Shown: positions 33,350 to 46,200 of the stretch, piece after piece
Position numbering within the stretch: position 1 is the first letter of the stretch
Layout of the letters: each line of letters starts with the position of its first letter
Assembly: GCA_963680875.1 (NCBI GenBank)
Contig: OY804578.1
Span: forward strand, 99,291,689 to 99,355,688
DNA: 64,000 bases
Reading direction: 5' to 3'
DNA from: Bathymodiolus brooksi
Lineage: Eukaryota; Mollusca; Bivalvia; Mytilida; Modiolidae
Notes under the pieces: generated by a model
Database searches by the model: none
The model's input: the letters and a program-made list of their open reading frames with translations, nothing else
What the model was told of the DNA's origin: nothing
Program-made: the position numbers and the translations under genes

Positions 33350-33815
33350 ATCTTACCAACAGAGGTTCAGTCATCTCATCAGAATAACTATAAACAAGCA
33401 ACACATACTCCCAACACAATAAAAACTCCACGGTCACACCCTAAAGGTCCTTGATGGCAATTAGTATCTTTGAGTTGTCATCGGGAAGGATACAATGACC
33501 AAGCACATTAACAACAGTTTCCAAAGCAGATAAGAACATTGGGTTAAATATCAGGAGAAGCCTGATACTACACCAAAACATGTCAAGACTGCAACATGCG
33601 ATGGTCAGACCAACGCTGCGGAGTATGCATCCACTGTCTTGGATCCCCATTACTGTAACTAAATTCAAAATCTTTTAACTACCACAACTACACAGAGAGC
33701 ACATCAGGCTGTGTCATACACATGGTACAGAACCTCAACTGACAATCAGTACTATTCAGATGTTACAACATTGTTGAACAATCGTGTCATCATCATGCTC
33801 ATGGAATATCTGGTG
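33350..33815 (+). mobile_element. LINE remnant D, right part
   Basis: Readable in changing frames: ITINKQHILPTQ, LHGHTLKVLDGN, then VRPTL and EYASTVLDPHYCN, matching the LVRPxLEYASTVWDP motif of RT-type LINEs. It is heavily mutated. Confidence 0.6.
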
Positions 33816-33838
33816 AAACTGAATTACTGCACCTTTAA

Positions 33839-34125
33839 GGGACCGACCATTTAACTTGAAGGGGGGGGGGGGTATGGTTTTTTGTTTCGTTCAGAAATTC
33901 TTTTTCAGACAACACAAGAGTTAGAATATTTATTTTTTCTGTCGCGCAAAGCGCAATTTTTTTTTCCAGAATTTAACATTAGGTTATATGACAAAAACTC
34001 TGAATCAGATTATTTTTTTTTTCCTCCACCAAAATCAGAATATTTTTTTCAGCAACATTGGGAATCAGAATATTTTTTTAGAAAAAAACCATAACCCCCC
34101 CCCTTCAAGTTAAATGGTCGTTCCC
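33839..34125. mobile_element. Harbinger-like MITE, copy 2
   Basis: The ends are GGGACCGACCATTTAACTTG and CAAGTTAAATGGTCGTTCCC, flanked by TAA on each side. The interior is about 90% the same as copy 1 at 20536, including GTCGCGCAAAGCGC and CAGCAACATTGGGAATCAGA. Confidence 0.82.
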
Positions 34126-34299
34126 TAATGTATATTAAAATGTAAATGAACACTGAATTTATGAAGGTCCAGTAACAAATTATTGTCTGTGTATCGAAAA
34201 GTGAAAATAAAGGATTAAGCTTAAATTCACTTTGTATTCTACTTGAGGCGACTTTGACCTAAATAAAATATACATATAGATAAACACCGAATAGGACAA

Positions 34300-35750
34300 T
34301 GAACTAGAGGCTCAGTGGGCTGAGCCTGTGTCGCTCACCTTTCATTCTGCTTTGAGGAAACTTATTACAGAACCTTCCATAGGTGCTTCCCACCAAATTT
34401 CGGTTCACTTGGCCAAGCGGTTTCAGAGAAGAATTTTAAAAATCGGCCAATCTGAAACAAGAATTGCCTGTGGCGGCCATATTTGTTAACGGATCAAAAC
34501 GAAATGAGCAATATCTATAGAAGACCTTCCATAGATGTTTCCTGCCAAGTTTCATTTCATTTGTCCAAGCTGTTTCAGAGGAGAAGATTTTTAGAAATCG
34601 ACCAATCGGAAAAAGGAATTGCCTATGGTGGCCATGTTTGTTAACGGATCAAAACAAAATGAGCAATCCCTATAGAGGACCTTCCATAGATGATTCCTAC
34701 AAAGTTTCAGTCTATTTGGCAAAGCTGTTTCAGAGGAGAGGATTTTTAGAAATCAACCAATCAGAAACAAGAATTGCCTGTGGTGGCCATGTTTGTTAAT
34801 GGATTAGGACAAAATGTGCAATCTTTATAGAGGACCTTCCATAGATGCTTCCTACCAAGTTTCGGTTCATTTGACAAAGTGGTTTCAGAGATGATTTTTA
34901 GATATCAACCAATCAGAAACAAGAATTGCCTGTGGCAGCCATGTTTGTTAATGGATCGAGACGAAATGAGCAATCTTTATAGAGAACCTTCCATAAATGC
35001 TTCCTACCAAGTTTCGCTTCATTTGGCAAAGCGGTTTCAGAGGAGAAGATTTTTAGAAATTGACCAATCAGAAACAAGAATTGCCTGTGGCGGCCATATT
35101 TGTTAATGGATCGGGACGAAATGAGCAATCTTTATAGAGGACCTCTCATAGATGCTTCCTAACAAGTTTCGGTTCATTTGGCTTGGCAGTTTCAGAGGAG
35201 AAGATTTTTTAGAAATCAACCAATCAGAAACAAGAATTGCCTGTGGTGGCCATGTTTTTTAATGGATCGGAACGAAATGAGCAATCTTGATAGAGGACTG
35301 CCTATAGATGCTTTCTACGAAGTTTCGGTTCATTTGGCCAAACGGTTTCAGAGGAGAAGAATTTTTAAAATCAGTCAATCAGAAACAAAAGCAAGAGTCG
35401 CCTATGGTGGGCATGTTTTTTAACGGATCGGGACAAAATGAGCAATCTTTACAGAGGACCTTCCATAGATGCTTCCTACCAAGTTTCGATTCATTTGGCC
35501 AAGCTGTTTCAGAGGAGAAGATTTTTAAAAATCGGCCAATCAGAAACAAGAATTGCCTGTGGTGGCCATGTTTGTTAATGGATCGGGACGAAATGAGCAA
35601 TCTTTATAGAGGACCTTCCATAGATGCTTCCTACCAAATTTCAGTTCATTTGGCGGGTTTCAGAGGAGAAGATTAAAATGTGAAAAGTTAACAGACGACG
35701 GACGCCAAGTGATGGCAAAAGCTCACATTGCCTTTGGCAAGTTGAGTTAA
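34300..35750. repeat. Tandem array of ~155-bp units (about 8.5) with flanking ends
   Basis: Repeat markers (GCCTGTGGTGGCCATGTTTG or close variants) fall at 34466, 34621, 34776, 34928, 35083, 35239, 35400 and 35555, a spacing of 152-161. Each unit also has GATGCTTCCTACCAAGTTTC and GAAATGAGCAATCTTTATAG. The array is flanked by GTCGCTCACC on the left and AAAAGCTCACATTGCCTTTG on the right. Many small frames inside are repeat artefacts. Similar arrays are widespread in bivalves (from memory). Confidence 0.82.
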
Positions 35751-36184
35751 AAATGGACAATCCAGACACTAGGACAATAGGCAAAAGACACAGAACGAAT
35801 ACAAACAAAATTAAAATAAATACACCACAATACAAGAAAAATATTAGTAACAAGGACTCCACTAACCCAGATGGAAATGTAAGCTGTTCCTGTTTTCTAT
35901 AAGACAACCACGTGTTACTCATTGTCAAGTCTGGTAAATGTATTCGTCGATACAGGAAAAATAAAAAATCATCTACGCAAAATGGATATTTTGTAACGGT
36001 CAACCAGATCGTGATGATGAACGTAAAATTTTTGCATCAATGACTTCAACCTAGGAGAAACTGTCTAGAAAAATAACTGTACTGAGCAAAAGCCTTATAA
36101 TAACATACAAGTTGTGAAATGAAATCTCCATAGCCTCATTTTATCTCATAAGATTTATTATTTTCAAATGTGTTCTCATCATAA

Positions 36185-36615
36185 ATATACCCGATGAAGG
36201 TTTTTCCAGAAACGTGTTGTGCACCCTAAATTTAATATTCAAGTTTTTATTACCATCACTGGGTCGATACCTCTGCTGGTAGACTATTAGACCTCCGATA
36301 GTATCATCCGCCCAGTAGTCAGTGCTTTGGCACTTGCATGGTATATTAGATACAAAATGTATATTTTTGTATTGAAATTTCCAGTTCCTATATCATGTAA
36401 TTATTATCAAAACTAGGGTACTCCTCCCTCAGGCATAAGTTACCTCGTATGATTTAGGCTATTCTGTTTAAACTTTGGTTTTCTTGCTCCCAACGATTTT
36501 AAAATTATTTGGCTTTCAAATATTTTCGCTTTTGAGTGTATGATGAAGGTTTTTCCAGAAACGTGTTGTGGGCACTAAATTTGATATCTACGTTTTATTA
36601 TATTTTTTAATACTA
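36185..36615. repeat. Dispersed bivalve repeat
   Basis: Two direct copies of GGTTTTTCCAGAAACGTGTT occur at 36198 and 36547. Between them are GGTAGACTATTAGACCTCCG and CAGGCATAAGTTACCTCGTA. Parts of the same family recur near 43620-43810 and 58740-58960. It is non-coding. Confidence 0.6.
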
Positions 36616-36999
36616 CTCACTTGACTCTAATAACTATTAATTAATCATTTAATCAAATCTACCTTCCAATACAAATCAAAGGTTATATACATTCGTTAAC
36701 TAAAAAAAATTTAGTTGATGAACATGTGCAATGATATGTAGCACAAGACATTGATGACTGAGATTACTGCAATCTCCCAAACAGAGGTCATATTACTTTC
36801 CCTAGAGTACAGAGTATGACCTCTATCATACTGGAAGAGGAGGTTTCCCTCATGACAGACATTCGCGTAAGAGTTTAAAGAAAATAGATCCCAGATTTGA
36901 GTTAATCAAAATTGTGGATAGTAAGATGATGAACAATGTTTATATCCAACATTTCACCGAACTAAATTTTGATGAAACTTTTCAATTGAAACCATCTAT

Positions 37000-37225
37000 G
37001 GGTTAGGGTTATGGTGTTTAAAACCACTTTCAACAATATTTCAGTTATATCGTGGCAGTCAGTTTTATTGGTGGAGGAAACCAGAGTACTTGGAGAAAAC
37101 CACCGACCTGTCGCATGTCACTGACAAACTTTATCACATAATGTATGAGCGGGATTCGAAATCACAACTTTATTGGTGATAGGCATTCTTTGCACAGGTA
37201 GTTGTAAATCCAACTATCATACAAT
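37000..37225 (-). repeat. SINE-1 copy just after BOP1
   Basis: Minus-oriented copy with GTTATGGTGTTTAAAACCAC, CAGTTTTATTGGTGGAGGAA, GACAAACTTTATCACATAAT and GTAGTTGTAAATCCAACTAT. It starts about 65 bases beyond the BOP1 stop, so it may lie in the 3' UTR. Confidence 0.8.
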
Positions 37226-37289
37226 CGATTTGTAAAACTCAAAGGTACAATATATGACAAAATATAACACAAGTTATTGTTATGTATTT

Positions 37290-40200
37290 TTATGTATATA
37301 ATCGAATTGTTCCATCTGCCCCGCTAGAGAAAACCCACGGCTGATTAGGATGAAACACACAGTCTATAACACCCAAGTTCTTTGTTATTTTATGTCCATG
37401 TAACACTTTAACAGGAACAATCAATGGGTTCTGTAGTAAATCACTGGAAAAAAAAGAAAAAAAAAATCAATAGTGAGCGAGTGATTGATTGCTATTTAAT
37501 GCCAAGTGGGCAATTTTTCAGCTATATCATGACAAGAACAAGTTACATTTCAATAAAATGATGATGATGTCCACTTTGTACTAGGCCAAAATGCTTAGTT
37601 GGATTAATAGATCACTGAAACAACAGTCTATGGTAGACATGTCATTCCATTCTGATACATGATCCTGATTCCAAGCCAACCCACTTTTGCTCTTATTCTG
37701 TAATACTTTGTTCTTAGCGAAGATGTAACACATACCAATTTTATAATCTTTGGTTTGACCTGATTGGGGCTCAAATCCACAATCTACCACACTAGAGGGG
37801 AGCACACTAACCATTATACCACTGATGCGGTTCACATACAATAGACCCAGACTTGATAATATACCATGACATGACCATACATTGTCCCATCATCAATGAG
37901 TGTTTTATATCTCATGTCTTACTAAAACATACTTACCTATACACCATCCCATGACATACAATGACTGTCCCATCATCAATGAGTGTTTTATATCTCATGT
38001 CTTACTAAAACATACTTACCTATACACCATCCCATGACATACAATGACTGTCCCATCATCAATGAGTGTTTTATATCTCATGTCTTACTAAAGCATACTT
38101 ACCTATACACCATCCCATGACATACAATGACTGTCCCATCATCAATGAGTGTTTTATATCTCATGTCTTACTAAAACATACTTACCTATACACCATCCCA
38201 TGACATACAATGACTGTCCCATCATCAATGAGTGTTTTATATCTCATGTCTTACTAAAACATACTTACCTATACACCATCCCATGACATACAATGACTGT
38301 CCCATCATCAATGAGTGTTTTATATCTCATGTCTTACTAAAGCATACTTACCTATACACCATCCCATGACATACAATGACTGTCCCATCATCAATGAGTG
38401 TTTTATATCTCATGTCTTACTAAAACATACTTACCTATACACCATCCCATGACATACAATGACTGTCCCATCATCAATGAGTGTTTTATATCTCATGTCT
38501 TACTAAAACATACTTACCTATACACCATCCCATGACATACAATGACTGTCCCATCATCAATGAGTGTTTTATATCTCATGTCTTACTAAAACATACTTAC
38601 CTATACACCATCCCATGACATACAATGACTGTCCCATCATCAATGAGTGTTTTATATCTCATGTCTTACTAAAGCATACTTACCTATACACCATCCCATG
38701 ACATACAATGACTGTCCCATCATCAATGAGTGTTTTATATCTCATGTCTTACTAAACATACTTACCTATACACCATCCCATGACATACAATGACTGTCCC
38801 ATCATCAATGAGTGTTTTATATCTCATGTCTTACTAAAGCATACTTACCTATACACCATCCCATGACATACAATGACTGTCCCATCATCAATGAGTGTTT
38901 TATATCTCATGTCTTACTAAAACATACTTACCTATACACCATCCCATGACATACAATGACTGTCCCATCATCAATGAGTGTTTTATATCTCATGTCTTAC
39001 TAAAGCATACTTACCTATACACCATCCCATGACATACAATGACTGTCCCATCATCAATGAGTGTTTTATATCTCATGTCTTACTAAAACATACTTACCTA
39101 TACACCATCCCATGACATACAATGACTGTCCCATCATCAATGAGTGTTTTATATCTCATGTCTAAAGCATACTTACCTATACACCATCCCATGACATACA
39201 ATGACTGTCCCATCATCAATGAGTGTTTTATATCTCATGTCTTACTAAAGCATACTTACCTATACACCATCCCATGACATACAATGACTGTCCCATCATC
39301 AATGAGTGTTTTATATCTCATGTCTTACTAAAGCATACTTACCTATACACCATCCCATGACATACAATGACTGTCCCATCATCAATGAGTGTTTTATATC
39401 TCATGTCTTACTAAAGCATACTTACCTATACACCATCCCATGACATACAATGACTGTCCCATCATCAATGAGTGTTTTATATCTCATGTCTTACTAAAGC
39501 ATACTTACCTATACACCATCCCATGACATACAATGACTGTCCCATCATCAATGAGTGTTTTATATCTCATGTCTTACTAAAACTTACTTACCTATACACC
39601 ATCCCATGACATACAATGACTGTCCCATCATCAATGAGTGTTTTATATCTCATGTCTTACTAAAGCATACTTACCTATACACCATCCCATGACATACAAT
39701 GACTGTCCCATCATCAATGAGTGTTTTATATCTCATGTCTTACTAAAACATACTTACCTATACACCATCCCATGACATACAATGACTGTCCCATCATCAA
39801 TGAGTGTTTTATATCTCATGGCTTACTAAAGCATACTTACCTATACACCATCCCATGACATACAATGACTGTCCCATCATCAATGAGTGTTTTATATCTC
39901 ATGTCTTACTAAAGCATACTTACCTATACACCATCCCATGACATACAATGACTGTCCCATCATCAATGAGTGTTTTATATCTCATGTCTTACTAAAACAT
40001 ACTTACCTATACACCATCCCATGACATACAATGACTGTCCCATCATCAATGAGTGTTTTATATCTCATGTCTTACTAAAACATACTTACCTATACACCAT
40101 CCCATGACATACAATGACTGTCCCATCATCTGAGGCTGAGGCAAACAAGGGGTATCTCTTATGAAAGCTCACTTGTCTTACAGCTTTCTTGTGGTGTCTG

Positions 40201-43200
40201 AAATATAACAGTGTAAAACATTTAATGACAGAGAAAAATTGTACATGGCATGAGAAATACAAAGGCCAGGTTGTTATGACCCTTGTGTAGGAGAAATGTT
40301 GTCTTTGGAAAAGTGTCAGAGGAATTGAGAATTTACAGCAAGTTTTAAAATGATGGGATAACCACACTACTGATAACACACAATAAAAGGTATGTACACT
40401 TGTTTATATCCCAATAATTAAAAAAATTATACAGGCAGATAGATTTCTTACCTGTACTGACAATTTGATTAGATACATGTAGCCTTTCATAGAAATTAGA
40501 CAGGTAAAATCAACTAAGTTGTTCATAGATGTCAGAACAATCTGCCACGAACAGTTGCAAATCACTGGTCGAATAAGCTTTTGAGGACAAGGGATAAAAA
40601 ATAAAAAAAAAATATTATCAAAAGCCACTAATAAAAGATGAATGAAAGAGAAATTTGATGTGTACTAATTATATAAGAATAAAACTAGTCACAATCACCA
40701 AAAATGGAGAGAAAAAAATGTTGATTAAAATATGGTACAGGAAAAAATATATTTTCCAATGTCTCAGTTCTGAACATTTATGTGCAGATTCTCGCTATGA
40801 CTGACATTTTTGGTCACCAACCATATGTATATTAACCCTGTTTCATTTTCCAAGATCATATTCTGGGTCCTTAAAATTATTCAAGGAAACAAACAAAGGC
40901 AAAAAACCAGTCAACAAAGGTGAATTTTCCCTGTTTTTGCTCCAAAAAGTATCAAAACAGTTAGCCAAATCGTAGGGCGTAATTATCAGCTAAAAATGTC
41001 AAAACTATGCCACAAGAGTAGAGGTAGTCAGGTCTGTATAATGTGACCCAGAAATGTAATTACATCTTGAGCCAGCAGAAATATAATTACATCTTGAGTC
41101 ACCAGAAATGTAATTACATCTTGAGCCACCAGAAATGTAATTACATCTTGAGCCACCAGAAATGTAATTACAACTTGAGCCACCAGAAATGTAATTACAT
41201 CTTGAGCCACCAGAAATGTAATTACATCTTGAACCGCCAGAAATGTAATTACATCTTGAGCTACAAGAAATGTAATTACATCTTCAGTCATCAGAAATGT
41301 AATTACATCTTGAGCCACAAGAAATGCAATTACATCTTGAGCCACCAGAAATGTAATTACATCTTGAGCTACAAGAAATGTAATTACATCTTCAGTCATC
41401 AGAAATGTAATTACATCTTGAGCCACAAGAAATGCAATTACATCTTGAACTGCCAGAAATGTAATTACATCTTGAGCTACAAGAAATGTAATTACATCTT
41501 CAGTCATCAGAAATGTAATTACATCTTTAGCCACAAGAAATGCAATTACATCTTGAACCACCAGAAATGTAATTACATCTTGAACCACCTGAAATGTAAT
41601 TACATCTTGAGCTACAAGAAATGTAATTACATCTTCGGTCACCAGAAATGTAATTACATCTTGAGCCACCAGAAATGTAATAACATTTTCATCCACCAGA
41701 AATGTAATTACATCTTGAACCACCAGAAATGTAATTACATCTTCAGCCACCAAAAATGTAATTACATCTTGAGCCTCCAGAAATGTAAATACATCTTGAG
41801 ACACCAGAAATGTAATAATACATCTTCAGACAGCAGAAAAGTAATTACACCTTGAGTCACCTGAAATGTAATTACACCTTGAGCCACCAGAAATGTAATT
41901 ACATCTTGAGCCACCAGAAATGTAATATACATCTTCAGTCACCAGATATGTAATTACATCTTCAGTCACTTGAACTGTAATTACATCTTGAGCCACCAGA
42001 AATGTAATTACAGCTTGAGCAATCAGAAATGTAATTACATCTTGAACCACCAGAAATGTAATATACATCTTCGGTCACCAGAAATGTAATTACATCTTCA
42101 GTCACAAGAAATGTAATTAAATCTTGAGCCACCATAAATGTAATTACATCTTGAACAACCAGAAATGTAATTACATCTTGAGCCATCAGAAATGTAATAA
42201 GCAATCATGCAACTTTCTATACAACAAAAACCAAGGTTCTTCTATAGTAAATTAATAAAAAATAAAAACAAACCTGAGAGTCTGATAGGGTTTAGTAGAT
42301 AAATCCAGATCAAACCAACTTAATTTACAATCATAACTGCCAATGACTAAATTATCACCTGCAAATATATAACAACATTATCATTATTTATTTCATAAGG
42401 AATTTAAGATTTAAGATTTGTGAGTTTTGCTTCCCTTTTGGCAAGGTGTTTCAATGCAAATCTTAAGTGATAAAACTTATCAGTGACTTCCAAAAGGTCT
42501 GTGGTTTTCCTCAAAGTCCTCCTTTTTCCTTCATCAATAAAACTTACAGCTACGATATAAACAAAATATTGTTGATAGTGGTGTTAAGCACACAAAATCA
42601 TACATTTTATGTAACATGTCAATTCTTTTTGAGTGAATGATTGTTGTTTAATGCCAAGTGAGGAATGTTTTAGCTATATAATGGAAAGAACAAGTTACAT
42701 TTCAATGAGATGATGATGTCCGCTTTGTAATAGATCAACATGCTTTGTTGAATATTCATAGTGCTAACTCACCAAACCTACAACCCTCAGGTAGACATGT
42801 TGCTCCACTTGTACACATTCTTGATTCCTAGCCAACCAGTCTTTGCTCCTACTTCTAAATGATGTATGCTTAGCGGAGAAGCAGCAAATATCAATTTTAT
42901 AATCTTTGGTTTTACCCGACCCGGGTTAAAACCCACCATCTACCGCACTCTAGGAAAGCCTACTTACCATTACACAACAGATGCAATTCCAATTCTTTTT
43001 GTGAAGTCAAGAACTAACTACAAAAAATTATTCGGGAAACAATAAAACATTTGACATATAATATGTTTTGATATTTATAATATCATGTTTTAGTTTCTCA
43101 CCTCCAGAATGTACGGCCATACTTGATACCCATCTACAATTAGTCAACAGCTTCTTAGTTAATTCCTGTTTCAGTAAATTGTAAATTCTAACATACCGCT

Positions 43201-46200
43201 GCGTCTGAAAAAATATTAATCATGACTTTAAAAGTGGGTACTAGTAGACAGTAGTCCCCCTCTTATTAAACTCCCCCCCCCCCCCCCCCCAATCACCAAT
43301 GGCCACCCCTCTTATTGGGCAAAATTTCAGCTGCACTGAGATAGTTAAATACAAGTAAATTGTGCCACCCCTCATCCCCCAAGAGAGGCCACCCCTCTTA
43401 TAATGCCAATTTTTCATTGCAGAAGGAGTGGCCTTATAGAAGGGTACCACTGCATTGTGAAAAGGACTAAACATAAAGTGGTAAAATTTGACACTTTTTG
43501 TATTTTGTATAGCCTAAGGGTTTGGGTAAACAAGGTTTGTCGTCAAACAAGAGTTCACATGGCTTTTTCGTTTATTAACTAAGTTTAAAGAATATTTCAA
43601 TATAACAATTATCAGATGTGATCCATATTATGTAATTATTATTAAAACAAAGATCAAACTTCCTTAGGCATATGTGACTTCAGTTGATATTGGCTATCCT
43701 GTTTTCTATCTCCCAAACATTTCACTTATTTTGACTATGTGTGTACCTGATTATGATAATTCCAGAAACATGTAGTGTGCACTAATTTAGATATCTACAT
43801 TTTTATGATTCCTATAAGAAACTTGAAAATGACAGAAAATAATTGATTGATTGATTGGTGCTTAACGCCAGAAACGGCAGAAAATAAAATGGAATAACAC
43901 CCAAGAAATAACCTTAAACAAACAGTATCCATAACACTTTATTTCTTTTTTAAATTGTTAGTTACTGACTACTTTTACAGTTAACTATTTTCCAATTTGT
44001 AGTAAGAATGAATAAAATTCCAAAAATGTCCCTAGCAGAGGTAGGTACATCTAAAATAACTCCAAAGTTCTGAATATAACTTTTCACCTTATACCTTAAA
44101 AAAATGACTGGACAACAATGTGAATTTTAACTAACTTTACACACATGTACATCAAGTAGACACATGTGTACATTATGTTTTTTTTGCATAGACATGCTTA
44201 CCCATGCTTACATTGATTATATACAAGTGTATATTGAAATTAATGCAGTTTACATAGATGAAAGTTTAACTGCTGCATTCATATAGTGGGTAGTAAATCG
44301 AGTCAATATGAGTAGGGAATTAGTAGTAGGACAAACAATCATTAACCTTCATGTCGCAAGATAGTTCATGAGACAATCAAGTTTAAAATTCAGGTAGGCT
44401 TGACCTTGACCTAAATAAACCTAAGATGTTTATTTATACTTACAGCTACAAATAAGAATGGTCTGATAGGATGAAAGTACACACACTGTATCAGTCCTTT
44501 TGATTTTGTAAACGGAGTCTAGAAATAAAAAAAATATCAACTTAAGGTGGTACCATACACTTTAGGTAAAATTTGATCTGCTCATTTAATTTTCTTATTT
44601 TTTTTTGGCAATGTGTTTGAATATATCCACTGTAATAAATTTCAAAATTTTAACAAATTCCAACCAACAGACTCAGAGCTATAAATTCACTAGCCACATA
44701 GCAGCTTTTCTCTGTGATTTTGATCACCGAGATCCTTGAAATCTGCATACAAACATCATATGATCAAAACGTTCAGCTGATTTTAAAGAGTTATCTCCCT
44801 GTAGTGTATGGTACCCCCTTAATACTGTAAATCTTTTCTAAACAGAACCATATTAGAACCAACTTTTGTGTTCAGAATAAACAGGTGTTTGGTTTATTCA
44901 GGTTAAATTAACATACATTTCTTACATGTTGACTTTATTTAGGTAGTTTCGGCTTATAGATTAATTCCGGAATATTCAATGTTCTGTTTAGAAGCTGTAC
45001 TAAATGTAAAATCAAATGATGTGGCACGAAGAATTCCTATCAAATAAATAATAAACTGGTAAAGGAATTTTCAATTTTCAACTATTCTGGATTGTGTTCA
45101 AGTTGATGCCCTGGTATGAACTGGGGAAAATTTCACTCTTAACCAATTAAGGGTTAGGGTTATGGTTTTTAACGCCACATTCAACAATATTTCAGTTATA
45201 TCGTGGTGGTAAGTTTTATTGGTGGAGGAAACCGGTGGACCCAGAGAAACCACCGACCTGTCGCAAGTCACTGACAAACTTTATCACATAAAGTTGTATC
45301 GAGTACGCCTAGCCATGAACTGGGTTCGAACTCACTACTTTAGTGGTGATAGGTACTGATTGCATAGGTAGTTATAAATCAAACTACCATAGATGACCAC
45401 GATGGCCCAATAACCAATTAAAATGCAGCTTTATGATATCAACTGTATAAATAATATATCAATTGCATACTTCAATACTAATAATAAAAACATCACTAGA
45501 TCTGAAAAGCATAGAAATATATTGATTCTTTGCAAAAATAAATACAGGTTCACTATAATTACCTGTGACCTTCGTCTAGATAATTGATGGATAAGGACTG
45601 CTTTGCTATCACCTTTAGGCATCACACTGGAGAAGTAGTCTCCCTTGCCATGCCATGACACTTGTGTCATTTCCTGAAAGTGTATATACAAAATTAAAAA
45701 TCAAATATCTAATTTGCTTAACAAACATGTACAAAATGTAAATCTCTATACAATATTTGGCTTTTTAACACGAGAAAAGGTGTACATTTTATTTTTAATT
45801 TAACTAACGGTTTTTCATATATTACTGTCTGTATCTACCATTCTTGTGACTGAAAATTCTTCTACAATTTTTTTATTTTTTTTCTGAACAAATTCAATAT
45901 TAAAGTTTTGCTACATAAAAAATTGTGGTTTAGTTATCTCAAGAATAACATCGGGAGAATAACTTAATAAAAGCTGGAGATTCTGCTATGTAAAACATAA
46001 ATAGCCGGTAAATCAGGTCGCCCATCTTGGATTTTGAATCTCTCCAAAAACACTTCTATGGGAACCCTAGAGGAACATTTATAGTAAGCTTTGGTAACTG
46101 TGCAATCCATAGTTTTGAAGAAGTATAAAATGTGAAACGCTGAAGACATACAGACAGATGAACAGTAGCCAAACACTTTTTTTTTTATCAGAAAACTCCA

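Noticed and set aside
37928..40081. Duplicate coding exons in BOP1 intron 17
   Set aside because: Only the last 41 bases of the exon are repeated, with no acceptor-like tract in each unit that would make a complete exon in frame; they are treated as decoy donors.
37858..40135. CRISPR-like regular repeats
   Set aside because: The units are directly adjacent with no unique spacers, include a eukaryotic exon end and lie in an intron; same for the other arrays.
41028..42204. Overlapping frames of 258 and 270 codons on opposite strands
   Set aside because: Both are by-products of a 27-bp tandem repeat in BOP1 intron 16; no start context, domain or codon bias supports a protein.
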